From: Verrucomicrobiota bacterium
GTDB lineage: Bacteria > Verrucomicrobiota > Verrucomicrobiia > Opitutales > Opitutaceae
Direction: 5' to 3'
NCBI GenBank assembly: GCA_028293565.1
Contig: JAQGON010000009.1
Coordinates: 1-34,850, forward strand
Length of the DNA stretch: 34,850 bases
The position numbers and the translations under genes are program-made. Below the pieces are notes generated by a model that saw only the letters and a program-made list of their open reading frames with translations, ran no database searches and had not been told where the DNA came from. Of the stretch, positions 11,045 to 19,700 are shown piece by piece (within the stretch, counting starts at the first letter, position 1; each line of letters opens with the position of its first letter).

Positions 11045-11767
11045 TCACGCCGGTCGCTTCGTTCCCTCCGTCAGCTTCGGTTCAACCAATGGCTTGGCGG
11101 GGAGGGGATCGTTGGACGCGTACACCGTGGGATCCTTCAATCCCGCCTGCGCAAACGCCTCCCGCCGCTCGACACAGGTCCCGCATTTCCCGCAATGAAT
11201 CCCGCCTCCCTTGTAGCACGACCACGTCCGCGCAAAATCGACTCCGCGCCTCGCCCCCTCTGCCGCGATCGATCCCTTGGTCATGGCGATGAAGGGCCGC
11301 AGGAGCTGGACCTCCGCGTAGGTGCCCGCACGCATCGCGTCGCCCATCGCGCGCATGAAGTCCTCCCGGCAGTCCGGATAAATCGCGTGGTCCCCCCCGT
11401 GCGCGGCGATCACGAGACCCTCCGCCCCCATGCTCTCCGCGAACCCGCAGGCGATCGAGAGCATGATCGCGTTTCGAAACGGCACGACCGTGCGCTGCAT
11501 GCTCGCCGCCTCGTAATGGCCCTCGGGGATCTCGCCGCCGCTTTTCAGGAGATCGGACGCGAACAACCGGTTCATAAAATCGAGCCGGATCACCTCGTGC
11601 CGCAGCCCGAACCTCGCCGCATGTTCCGCCGCAAACGGAATTTCGCGGGCATTGTGCTTTGAACCATAATCGAAGCTGACCACCGCGCCCACCGAATGCG
11701 TCTCCGCCGCCCAATAGAGCGCCGTCACCGAATCCATTCCACCCGAGCAAAGCACCACGACTTTCAT
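11045..11767 (-). CDS. queC: 7-cyano-7-deazaguanine synthase
   Basis: MKVVVLCSGGMDSVTALYWA PP-loop; C-terminal CYKGGGIHCGKCGTCVERREAF zinc site; start chosen at 11767 rather than the longer ORF. Confidence 0.95.
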   Translation of the reverse strand: MKVVVLCSGGMDSVTALYWAAETHSVGAVVSFDYGSKHNAREIPFAAEHAARFGLRHEVIRLDFMNRLFASDLLKSGGEIPEGHYEAASMQRTVVPFRNAIMLSIACGFAESMGAEGLVIAAHGGDHAIYPDCREDFMRAMGDAMRAGTYAEVQLLRPFIAMTKGSIAAEGARRGVDFARTWSCYKGGGIHCGKCGTCVERREAFAQAGLKDPTVYASNDPLPAKPLVEPKLTEGTKRPA

Positions 11768-11775
11768 TCCGGCAA

Positions 11776-11867
11776 CATGCCGCAAAGGGCGGCAAAAGAC
11801 ACAAAAAGAAAAGAGCCCGATGACTTTCCGTTGCCCTCGGGGTTCATTCGCGTCCATTAGCGGTTCG
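11776..11867. repeat. Degenerate 9-nt-periodic repeat pair in the queC/HDAC divergent spacer
   Basis: GCCGCAAAGGGCGGCAAAAGACACAAAAAG on the left; on the right the reverse complement reads GAACCGCTAATGGACGCGAATGAACCCCG. Confidence 0.45.
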
Positions 11868-11872
11868 AGGAG

Positions 11873-12742
11873 ATGACGATTGTCCACGATCCGCTCTGCG
11901 CCGCCTACGGCTCGGCGATGCGACCCGAGCAGCCCGCCCGCGTCGTCCGCAGCGCCGCGCATCTCCGCCAGGCGCATCCGGACTGGACATGGCACACTCC
12001 CGCCGAACCGGTCGACGACGCCACGCTCCTCCTCGCGCACACCCCGGCGCACCTCCAGCGCCTGAAACAGGCGCGGGACTTCGATGCCGACACCCCCTAT
12101 CTGCCGGACATCGCGGAACACGCCCGCCGAGCCGTCGGCGCCGCGCTCCACGCCGCGAAACTAGCCGGCCAAGGAAAACGCGCGTTCAGCCTGATGCGTC
12201 CGCCGGGCCACCACGCGACGGCCGGTCAGGCCATGGGATTCTGCTACCTGAACCAGATCGCGGTCGCGGCGGCCGCCGCCCAAACGCAGGGCGCGGGCCG
12301 CGTCGCCGTCTGGGACTTCGACGCGCACCACGGCAACGGCACCGAGGCCATTCTCCACGGGCGCCCCGGTTTGTTATTCACCTCGGTTCACCAGCATCCG
12401 GGATATCCCGGGACGGGCACGGCCTCGTTCGACAACTGCCGCAACTGGCCCGTGGCGCCCCATGTTCCGCGTTCGCGCCACATGGCGGCCCTGCGCGAGT
12501 CGCTCGACGCGGTGATCGCGTTTCGCCCCGGCCTGATTCTGGTGTCGGCCGGGTTTGACGCCTATGCGCGCGATCCGATCACGGCGATGACCCTGGAAAC
12601 GGAGGATTTCGCGACCTTGGGCCGCTGGCTGCGGGAATGTGGCGCCCCCGCGGCCGCCATCCTCGAGGGCGGCTACAGCGACGATCTTCCTTTGTTGATT
12701 GATGCTTTCCTCACGGCGTGGGAGAACCCTGCGAGCGCATGA
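11873..12742 (+). CDS. Histone deacetylase / acetylpolyamine amidohydrolase family protein
   Basis: RPPGHHA, WDFDAHHGNGTE, SAGFDAYARDP, LEGGYS motifs. Confidence 0.93.
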   Translation: MTIVHDPLCAAYGSAMRPEQPARVVRSAAHLRQAHPDWTWHTPAEPVDDATLLLAHTPAHLQRLKQARDFDADTPYLPDIAEHARRAVGAALHAAKLAGQGKRAFSLMRPPGHHATAGQAMGFCYLNQIAVAAAAAQTQGAGRVAVWDFDAHHGNGTEAILHGRPGLLFTSVHQHPGYPGTGTASFDNCRNWPVAPHVPRSRHMAALRESLDAVIAFRPGLILVSAGFDAYARDPITAMTLETEDFATLGRWLRECGAPAAAILEGGYSDDLPLLIDAFLTAWENPASA

Positions 12743-13917
12743 TTTCCCGCTTCCTTCCGATCAAGGTTCGCCGTTTGCTCGGCGTGAAAGTGACTTCACG
12801 TCCGCCCGTCTCCCAGCTTCTCGACCAGCCAGGATCTCTCGCGCCCCTGCTCGCCGCCCTCGATCGCGAGGATGAAGTCGCCCTCGATACGGAGGCGGAC
12901 AACATGTACCATTACAAGACGCGGGTCTGCCTGATGCAGCTCCTCGTCGGACGCGAAGTCTACCTCGTGGACATGCTCGCGCCCGGAATGAAATTCGAAC
13001 CGCTCCTTCACCGGCTCGCGAAGAAGCACCTGCTGATGCACGGCAGCGACTTCGATATCCGGCTCCTCCACGATCTCGCCGGCTTCCGGCCCAAGAGCAT
13101 TTTCGACACGATGCTGGCCGCCCAGCTGCTCGGCCGGCCGCGGATCGGCCTCGCCTCGCTGCTGGAGGACCATTTCGGCGTCGCCGTCGACAAGTCGGGC
13201 CAGAAAGCCAACTGGTCGGCGCGTCCCATCACCCCGAAGCTGCTGAATTACGCCGCGCTCGACGTCTGGTACCTGCCGGAGCTCCGCGACATCCTCACGC
13301 GCGAACTCAAGAAGCTGAACCGCCTCGACTGGCTCGACCAGCAATGCCGCGCGCAGATCGAATCCGGCTCGACCGGTTTCGCGCCCGAGACGGAGAACGA
13401 CTGGCGCATCGGCCGCAGCGAACGGCTCCGCGGGCCCGGCCTCACCGTCCTCCACGCCGTCTGGCACTGGCGCGAGCAGCAGGCGCGGCGGCTCGACACC
13501 CCGCCTTTCAAGGTCTGCGGCAACTCCCTGCTCCTGCAGATCTCGGAAGCGGCCGAGGCCGGCGACTCCGAGGAATCCATTCTCGGACGGGTACACCTCG
13601 GACGCCGGCAGGACCGGATCTTTCCCTCGCTCGCCGCCGCCGTGCACGCCGGCCTCACGAAGGATCCGAAGACCCTTCCGCGCCGGGCGGGCCGCGACCC
13701 GAATCACGTTTCGCTGACGCAGGCCGAAATCGAATTCCAGGACCGCATCAAGGCCGACCGCGACCGCATCGCCCACACGCTCGGGATCGAGGCGACCCTG
13801 ATTGCGAACCGCTCCCAGCTCGCCCAGATCGCGCGCCATCCGAAGCAGGTCGATAAAATCCTCCTTCCGTGGCAGGCGGGCCTGCTCCGCGCCGAGCCGG
13901 CCATGAAGCCGGATTGA
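12739..13917 (+). CDS. rnd: Ribonuclease D family 3'-5' exoribonuclease with HRDC-like C-terminus
   Basis: VALDTEADNMYHYKTRVCLMQL, HGSDFDIRLL, NYAALDVWYLPEL DEDD-type motifs; ATGA overlap with the upstream gene. Confidence 0.9.
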   Translation: MISRFLPIKVRRLLGVKVTSRPPVSQLLDQPGSLAPLLAALDREDEVALDTEADNMYHYKTRVCLMQLLVGREVYLVDMLAPGMKFEPLLHRLAKKHLLMHGSDFDIRLLHDLAGFRPKSIFDTMLAAQLLGRPRIGLASLLEDHFGVAVDKSGQKANWSARPITPKLLNYAALDVWYLPELRDILTRELKKLNRLDWLDQQCRAQIESGSTGFAPETENDWRIGRSERLRGPGLTVLHAVWHWREQQARRLDTPPFKVCGNSLLLQISEAAEAGDSEESILGRVHLGRRQDRIFPSLAAAVHAGLTKDPKTLPRRAGRDPNHVSLTQAEIEFQDRIKADRDRIAHTLGIEATLIANRSQLAQIARHPKQVDKILLPWQAGLLRAEPAMKPD

Positions 13918-13985
13918 GCGGACGGCCGCGCCCGGGGTTTTGCTTTGCCCCGTCCCGGCTTTGCGCGAGCCTTGCCGCCACCGCC

Positions 13986-15620
13986 GTGCCCACGCCTGAT
14001 CGCAATGCCAACATCGCGCGTCACCTCGCGCTGATGGCCGCGGCCAGGCCGGACATGCCGGCGCTCAAGGTCCCGCGCGGCCGCACCCGCTCGGGCGCCA
14101 TCGATTACCTCGTGCTGACGTTCGCGGAACTCGACGCCGAAGTCTCCGCCTGGGGCGCGAAACTCGCGAGGGCCGGCGTGCGCGCCGGCGACCGGACCCT
14201 CGTCCTCGTCAAACCGGGTCTCCCGCTGATCGCGTCGATCTTCGCCCTCTTCCGCGCCGGAGCGGTCCCGGTGGTGATCGATCCCGGGATGGGCCTGGGA
14301 AATTTCCTGTCCTGCGTGGCCCGCAGCCGGCCGCGTGCGCTCGTCGGCGTCCCCTTCGCCCAATGGAGCAGCCATGTTTTTCGCGGCGCGTTCAGAACCG
14401 TCGAGGTGCGCGTGCCCGTGCCGGGTTCTCCCACCGCCGAGCTCCGGCACCAGGAGGAGCCGGAAAATTCCATCACGCATGTTGCCGCGCCCGAGGACCT
14501 CGCAGCCATTCTCTTCACGTCCGGCTCCACCGGCGCGCCAAAGGGCGTCCTTTATGAGCACGGCATGTTCGAGGCGCAGGTTCGCCTGATCCGCTCCACC
14601 TATTCGATTGAACCGGGGGAAGTGGACCTCCCGATGCTGCCGATCTTCGCGCTGTTCAACCCCGCGCTCGGAATGACGACCATCGTGCCTGAAATCGATC
14701 CGCGCCGGCCCGCGGAAGTCGACCCCGCAAAAATTGTCCAGGCCATCAACCAGGAAGGCGTCACCAATTCCTTTGGTTCTCCGACGCTCTGGCTCAGGAT
14801 CAGCGACTACTGCGCGCGGCATGGCACGAAACTCCCCACGCTCCGCCGGGTGCTCAGCGCGGGCGCACCGGTGCCGTCGGCGCTGTGGAGCAATGCCCCG
14901 GCGTTCCTCCCCAACGGATTCCTGCACAGCCCCTATGGCGCAACCGAAGCCCTTCCGGTCGCCACCATTCGCAGCGACGCGGTCGACCCGCAGTCGACGC
15001 GGGGCGCATGCCTCGGAAAACCGGTCGACGAAGTCCGCGTCAAGATCATCGCGCTCGGCGAAACCCCGATCGCGACCCTCGATCAGGCTCGCGAACTCGG
15101 GCCCGGCGAAATCGGCGAGATCATTGTCAAAGGCCCCGTCGTCACCAAAAACTACGACGACCAGCCCGCCGCCACGGCCGCCGCCAAGATTTTCGACGGC
15201 GGCGGGATCTGGCACCGGATGGGCGACTGCGGTTTTCGCGACGAAGCGGGCAGCCTCTGGTTCGTTGGACGAAAGGCGGAGCGGGTGAAAACGGAGAGCG
15301 CCGTGCTTTTCACCGAACCGTGCGAACAGGTGTTTCGCCAGCACCCGAGAGTCGGCCGCTGCGCGCTGGTGGGGGTGGGGGAGCCCGGCCGGCAAATCCC
15401 CGCCCTCGTCGTCGAAAGCGAATCGCTCGGTGCTTCCGACGCGCGGCAGTTTGCCGGCGAACTCCGCGCCCTTGCGCGCCAGCATCCGCACACGTCGGCG
15501 GTGTCGCGTTTCTATTTTCGCCCGCGATTCCCTGTCGATGTCCGGCACAACGCGAAGATCCACCGCCTCGCGCTCGCGCGGTGGGCGGCGAAGGCGCCGG
15601 GCATCGAGGCCACGCCCTGA
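13986..15620 (+). CDS. oleC: AMP-dependent fatty-acid synthetase/ligase, OleC-like (beta-lactone synthetase type)
   Basis: ILFTSGSTGAPKGVLYEHG, VPVVIDPGMGLGNFLSCVARSRPRALVG, SPYGATEALPVATI; followed by oleD-like gene; putative GTG start. Confidence 0.75.
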   Translation: MPTPDRNANIARHLALMAAARPDMPALKVPRGRTRSGAIDYLVLTFAELDAEVSAWGAKLARAGVRAGDRTLVLVKPGLPLIASIFALFRAGAVPVVIDPGMGLGNFLSCVARSRPRALVGVPFAQWSSHVFRGAFRTVEVRVPVPGSPTAELRHQEEPENSITHVAAPEDLAAILFTSGSTGAPKGVLYEHGMFEAQVRLIRSTYSIEPGEVDLPMLPIFALFNPALGMTTIVPEIDPRRPAEVDPAKIVQAINQEGVTNSFGSPTLWLRISDYCARHGTKLPTLRRVLSAGAPVPSALWSNAPAFLPNGFLHSPYGATEALPVATIRSDAVDPQSTRGACLGKPVDEVRVKIIALGETPIATLDQARELGPGEIGEIIVKGPVVTKNYDDQPAATAAAKIFDGGGIWHRMGDCGFRDEAGSLWFVGRKAERVKTESAVLFTEPCEQVFRQHPRVGRCALVGVGEPGRQIPALVVESESLGASDARQFAGELRALARQHPHTSAVSRFYFRPRFPVDVRHNAKIHRLALARWAAKAPGIEATP

Positions 15621-15621
15621 C

Positions 15622-16629
15622 ATGAGCACGCTTGTCACCGGCGGCACCGGGTTTCTCGGCCGGCGATTGGTCGAACGGCTGCTGGCCGAGGGCCGCGCGG
15701 TCACCGTCCTCGCCCGCACCCCAGCTCCCGATCTTGAGGCGCGCGGCGTGCGCTTCGTCCGCGCCTCGCTCGATGATCCCGCTGCCGCCCGCTCGGCGTG
15801 CTCGGGGATCGAGACCGTCTTTCATACCGCGGCAAAAGTCGGCGTCTGGGGCGCGTATGCCGATTTCCACCGGACGAATGTGCTCGGCACGCGCGCGTTG
15901 CTGGAAGGGTCCGCCGTTCATGGCGTGAAATTCTTCATCCACACGAGCACGCCAAGCGTCGTGTACACGGGTGGGGACCTCGCCTCCGCCGACGAATCGC
16001 TCCCGCTCACCACCGCGTGCCCGAGTCCCTATCCTTTGACGAAGGCGATCGCCGAGCGGGAGGTTCTGGCCGCAAATTCCGGCGCCTTGAAAACGGTGGC
16101 CCTGCGTCCGCATCTGATCTGGGGCGTCGGCGACCCCCATCTCGTGCCACGCGTGCTGGAACGCGCCCGCGCCGGACGTCTTCGCATCGTCGGCACCGGT
16201 CAAAGCCGCGTCGACATGGTTCACGTCGAAAACGCCGTCGACGCCCACCTTCTCGCCGAGGCCTGTCTTCGTCGTTCTCACGGTGTCGGCGACAGTCAAC
16301 CGCCGGCGGGACGCGCTTATTTCGTCACGAACGGCGAACCCGTCCTGCTCTGGAACTGGATCAACGAGCTCCTCGTTGCGCTCGGCGAACCGCCGGTCAC
16401 CAAAAAAATTTCCCTCAGGGCGGCGGCGGGCATCGGCGCGCTCTGCGAGGCGGCGTGGCGCATTCTTCCGCTGCGCGGCGAGCCGCCGATGACGCGCTTC
16501 ATCGCCGCCGAACTCGCGAAGGATCACTGGTTCGACCTCTCGGCCGCCCGCCGCGACCTCGGCTATCGCCCGCGGATCAGCATGGCCGAGGGCATGGCCG
16601 ACCTCGTGGCAGCCCTCAAAAAAACCTAG
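15622..16629 (+). CDS. oleD: NAD(P)-dependent 3-beta-hydroxysteroid-dehydrogenase-like SDR, OleD-like
   Basis: VTGGTGFLGRRLVERLLAEG Rossmann motif; YPLTKAIAE (YxxxK); directly after oleC-like gene. Confidence 0.75.
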   Translation: MSTLVTGGTGFLGRRLVERLLAEGRAVTVLARTPAPDLEARGVRFVRASLDDPAAARSACSGIETVFHTAAKVGVWGAYADFHRTNVLGTRALLEGSAVHGVKFFIHTSTPSVVYTGGDLASADESLPLTTACPSPYPLTKAIAEREVLAANSGALKTVALRPHLIWGVGDPHLVPRVLERARAGRLRIVGTGQSRVDMVHVENAVDAHLLAEACLRRSHGVGDSQPPAGRAYFVTNGEPVLLWNWINELLVALGEPPVTKKISLRAAAGIGALCEAAWRILPLRGEPPMTRFIAAELAKDHWFDLSAARRDLGYRPRISMAEGMADLVAALKKT

Positions 16630-16660
16630 GGCATTTAGATAAAACGGTGCTGCTGAACTC

Positions 16661-16764
16661 ATCGCCGGCGAGAATTCCGGGCGGAGATTGGCAGCAAAAA
16701 TGCGCAAGGACTCCGGCGTTGCGAAGAAGCTGCCATCGCGCCTTGTGCATTTTTGCGGCCAACC
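16661..16764 (-). repeat. Dispersed inverted-repeat element copy 1 (oleD / RNA methyltransferase convergent junction)
   Basis: Arms 16688-16709 and 16741-16762 complementary at 20/22; reverse complement resembles 21911-22050. Confidence 0.8.
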
Positions 16765-16774
16765 CCTTCCCATC

Positions 16775-17584
16775 CTATTCCCCGCTTCTCTGCCGCACCG
16801 CCTCGAACAGCGTGATGATCGTCGCCATGGCGACATTCAGCGAATCGGCCTGGCCCGCCATCGGGATGCGCACCGACAGTCCGGAGTTCTCCAGCCAGAA
16901 CGGACTCAAGCCATACTGCTCGCTCCCCATCACGATGGCGAGCGCGCCGCGGAAGTCGGCCTTCGTGTAAGGCGTCTCCGCGCCGGGCGTCGTGGCGACA
17001 GCGCGGATTTTTTTCCCCTTCAGCCATTCCAGCACCTGCCGGCTTTCCGAAACCACCAGCGGCACGGAAAAAAGCACCCCGGTCGAGGCGCGCACGACAT
17101 TGGGATTGAAGATATCCGTCACCGGGTCGCACACGATCACCGCGTCGCAGCCCGCGGCGTCCGCGCTCCGGAGGATCGTGCCCAGGTTTCCCGGCTTCTC
17201 GATCGCCTCCACCACCAGCAGAAACGGGGTTGCCGACAACTTCAGTTCCTCGAGCGAGCGCCGCCATTGCGGCGCCAGTGCGAGCAGGCCGTCGGGCCGT
17301 TCGCGATACGCCACCTTCGCGAAGGCGTCCTTCGTCAGCTCGAAGATCTGGGCGCCTCCCGCCCGCGCCTGCTCGATCAGCGCCGGCTCGTTTTCACCGA
17401 GAAACCAGCCGGGCGAGAAATAAAGCTCCGCCGGCCGGACGCCCTTCTCGAGGGCCCGCCGGATCTCGCGGTAGCCTTCGACCAGAAACACGCCGGCCTC
17501 GTCGCGGGCGCGCCGGTCGCGCAGCTTCACGAGCTGCTTGATCCGCGGATTGTGCAGGCTCGTGATTTTTTCCGGGGGCGCCAC
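16775..17584 (-). CDS. TrmH/SpoU family RNA 2'-O-ribose methyltransferase
   Basis: ITSLHNPRIKQLVKL, VVEAIEKPGNLGTILRSADAAGCDAVIV, ALAIVMGSEQYGLSPFW, RIPMAGQADSLNVAMA; putative GTG start at 17584 (ORF extends to 17689). Confidence 0.92.
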   Translation of the reverse strand: MAPPEKITSLHNPRIKQLVKLRDRRARDEAGVFLVEGYREIRRALEKGVRPAELYFSPGWFLGENEPALIEQARAGGAQIFELTKDAFAKVAYRERPDGLLALAPQWRRSLEELKLSATPFLLVVEAIEKPGNLGTILRSADAAGCDAVIVCDPVTDIFNPNVVRASTGVLFSVPLVVSESRQVLEWLKGKKIRAVATTPGAETPYTKADFRGALAIVMGSEQYGLSPFWLENSGLSVRIPMAGQADSLNVAMATIITLFEAVRQRSGE

Positions 17585-17666
17585 GGCATTACCGAACACA
17601 TGGAATCTTCCAAAAGACAAAATCCTTTTCCTCGCCGCACCGCTTTCTCTGTGTTCGGTCTGTGCC

Positions 17667-18947
17667 GTGGGCAAAAAGAAACCGTTCAACGACCAGCCGT
17701 TCCCCTACCACGCGGAGCTTGAACTTGACGTCGCCACGCTGACCAACCTCGGCTCGGGACTGGCCCGCGTCGCCCTCCCGGGCGCGCCGGAGGCAAAATG
17801 GGTCGTGATGGTGCCCTTCACGCTGCCGGGCGAACGGGTGCGCGCGCGGATTTTTCGCAACCACAAGAATTTTTCGGAGGCCGACCTCGTCGAGGTGATT
17901 CGTCCGTCGGCGGATCGCGTCCATCCGCCGTGTCCGCTCTTCGGCCGCTGCGGCGGCTGCCAGTACCAGCACCTGTCGTATTCCCAGCAGCTCGTCTGGA
18001 AACAGCGCCAGGTCGCCGAGCTGCTGCAGCACATGGCCGGGGTCGATTTTCCCGTCGCCCCGGTCGTTCCTTCGCCGCGGGAGTTTGGCTACCGCTCGAA
18101 AATCACCCCGCATTTCAATCCGCCGCGCGAAGGGCAGCCGATGCCGATCGGCTTTCTTCGCCAGGGCACCCGGTTCGATATCCTCGATGTCCCCGAGTGT
18201 CCGATCGCCACCCCGGCGATCAACGCGCGCCTCGCCGGCGTGCGCACGGAGGTTCTCGCCCGGCGGACGGAATATTCGCGCGGCGCAACGCTTCTGCTGC
18301 GGGAGGCGGGCGGCCAGGTGACCACCGACTACGATGCGGTGGTCACCGAGAGCGTCGGTCCCCTGAAGCTGCAGTTTCTCGCGCGCGATTTTTTCCAGAA
18401 CAATCCCTCCATCCTTCCCGCATTCACGCGCCACGTCCGCGAGCAGGCCGCCGCGGGCGGGGCGCGTTTCCTCGTCGATGCCTACTGTGGCAGCGGGCTC
18501 TTCGCCCTCGCCGCCGCGCCGGCCTTTGAACAGGTGGCGGGCGTCGAGCTCAGCGCGAGCAGCATTGCGTTCGCCAAGCAGAACGCCGCCGCCAACGGAA
18601 TTTCCAACGTCTCCTTCCAGGCCGGCGATGCCGCCGCGATTTTTCAGGGGCTCGCCTTTCCTCCCGCCGACACCGCGGTGATCATCGATCCGCCGCGGAA
18701 AGGATGCGACGAGTCGTTTCTCGCCCAGCTCCTGGCCTTCGGCCCGCGGACCGTGGTTTACGTCTCCTGCGACCCTGCCACACAGATGCGCGACCTGAAA
18801 CAGTTTCTCGCGGCGGGCTATCGGCTCACCGCCGCCCAGCCGTTCGATCTTTTTCCGCAGACGCGCCACCTCGAGTGCGTGCTGACGCTGGCCAGGACTG
18901 AGGAATCCAGGCCTTTGCCACCGGAGCCTTCGGGCCGGCTCCTTTAA
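17667..18947 (+). CDS. Class I SAM-dependent RNA m5U methyltransferase (TrmA/RlmC/RlmD family)
   Basis: CPLFGRCGGCQYQHLSYSQQLVWKQRQV Fe-S motif; DAYCGSGLFAL; YVSCDPATQMRDL; putative GTG start. Confidence 0.92.
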   Translation: MGKKKPFNDQPFPYHAELELDVATLTNLGSGLARVALPGAPEAKWVVMVPFTLPGERVRARIFRNHKNFSEADLVEVIRPSADRVHPPCPLFGRCGGCQYQHLSYSQQLVWKQRQVAELLQHMAGVDFPVAPVVPSPREFGYRSKITPHFNPPREGQPMPIGFLRQGTRFDILDVPECPIATPAINARLAGVRTEVLARRTEYSRGATLLLREAGGQVTTDYDAVVTESVGPLKLQFLARDFFQNNPSILPAFTRHVREQAAAGGARFLVDAYCGSGLFALAAAPAFEQVAGVELSASSIAFAKQNAAANGISNVSFQAGDAAAIFQGLAFPPADTAVIIDPPRKGCDESFLAQLLAFGPRTVVYVSCDPATQMRDLKQFLAAGYRLTAAQPFDLFPQTRHLECVLTLARTEESRPLPPEPSGRLL

Positions 18948-18958
18948 TAGAAAAGGGG

Positions 18959-19618
18959 ATGGCGGGTTGGACCCGATGGATTGTCAGATGGGGCAGCCGA
19001 GTCCCCATGCTTCTCAGCGTGCACATCCCCAAGACCGCCGGTGCCAGCTTCCGCCGGATCCTCGCCCAGCTCTACGAGGAAGACATCATTCTCAAATACT
19101 GGCGCATGACCGACGCGAGGGGCCAGGTGATCGCCGCGATCCCGCCAAACATCCGCTGCATTCACGGCCACTTTCACCCGGAGGCGCTGCTGCCGGATTT
19201 TCCGCACGCGAAACTGATCACCTGGGTGCGAGACCCGGTTCAACGCGTCATCTCGTCCTACTACCATCGCCTGCGCGATCCTGACTGGGAGCATCCGGTG
19301 ACGCGGGAGCTGCACGAGAAAAAACTCACCGTCGTCCAGTTCGCCGCGCTCGATCTCATGCGAAACGAGATGACGCGCTATTTCGGCGGCAAGCGCCCGA
19401 AGGATTTCGCGTTCATCGGCATCACCGAGCGTTTCGAAGAATCCGTGCATCGGTTTCTGCGCGTGTTTGGCTTCCCGCCGGTCGAAATCCCCCGGGAAAA
19501 CTGCAACCCCGACAGGAGCGCCGAGTCCTACGCCGTCGACCTTCGCACCCGCGACGCCATTGCCGCGCTGAACGAAAGCGATCTCTCGATCTACCACGAA
19601 GTCTGCCAGGGGATCTGA
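18959..19618 (+). CDS. Sulfotransferase family protein
   Basis: LLSVHIPKTAGASFRRIL 5'-PSB-like and WVRDPVQRVISSYYHRL 3'-PB-like motifs; real start may be 19007. Confidence 0.85.
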   Translation: MAGWTRWIVRWGSRVPMLLSVHIPKTAGASFRRILAQLYEEDIILKYWRMTDARGQVIAAIPPNIRCIHGHFHPEALLPDFPHAKLITWVRDPVQRVISSYYHRLRDPDWEHPVTRELHEKKLTVVQFAALDLMRNEMTRYFGGKRPKDFAFIGITERFEESVHRFLRVFGFPPVEIPRENCNPDRSAESYAVDLRTRDAIAALNESDLSIYHEVCQGI

Positions 19619-19700
19619 GCCGGCGAAATCGCGTGGGGGCCACGGCTCGCAGTCGCGCCGCCAAAGTTGCCAAACGGAGGGCTTATGCTAAATCTCGGGA

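Noticed and set aside
10342-11767. queE/queC as part of a DNA 7-deazaguanine modification (dpd-like) or phage island
   Set aside because: No dpd, restriction or phage genes nearby; ordinary preQ0/queuosine biosynthesis is sufficient.
11873-13917. HDAC-like gene plus exoribonuclease as a defence module
   Set aside because: Both are widespread housekeeping-type families; no nucleotide cyclase, NTPase, toxin or mobile context.
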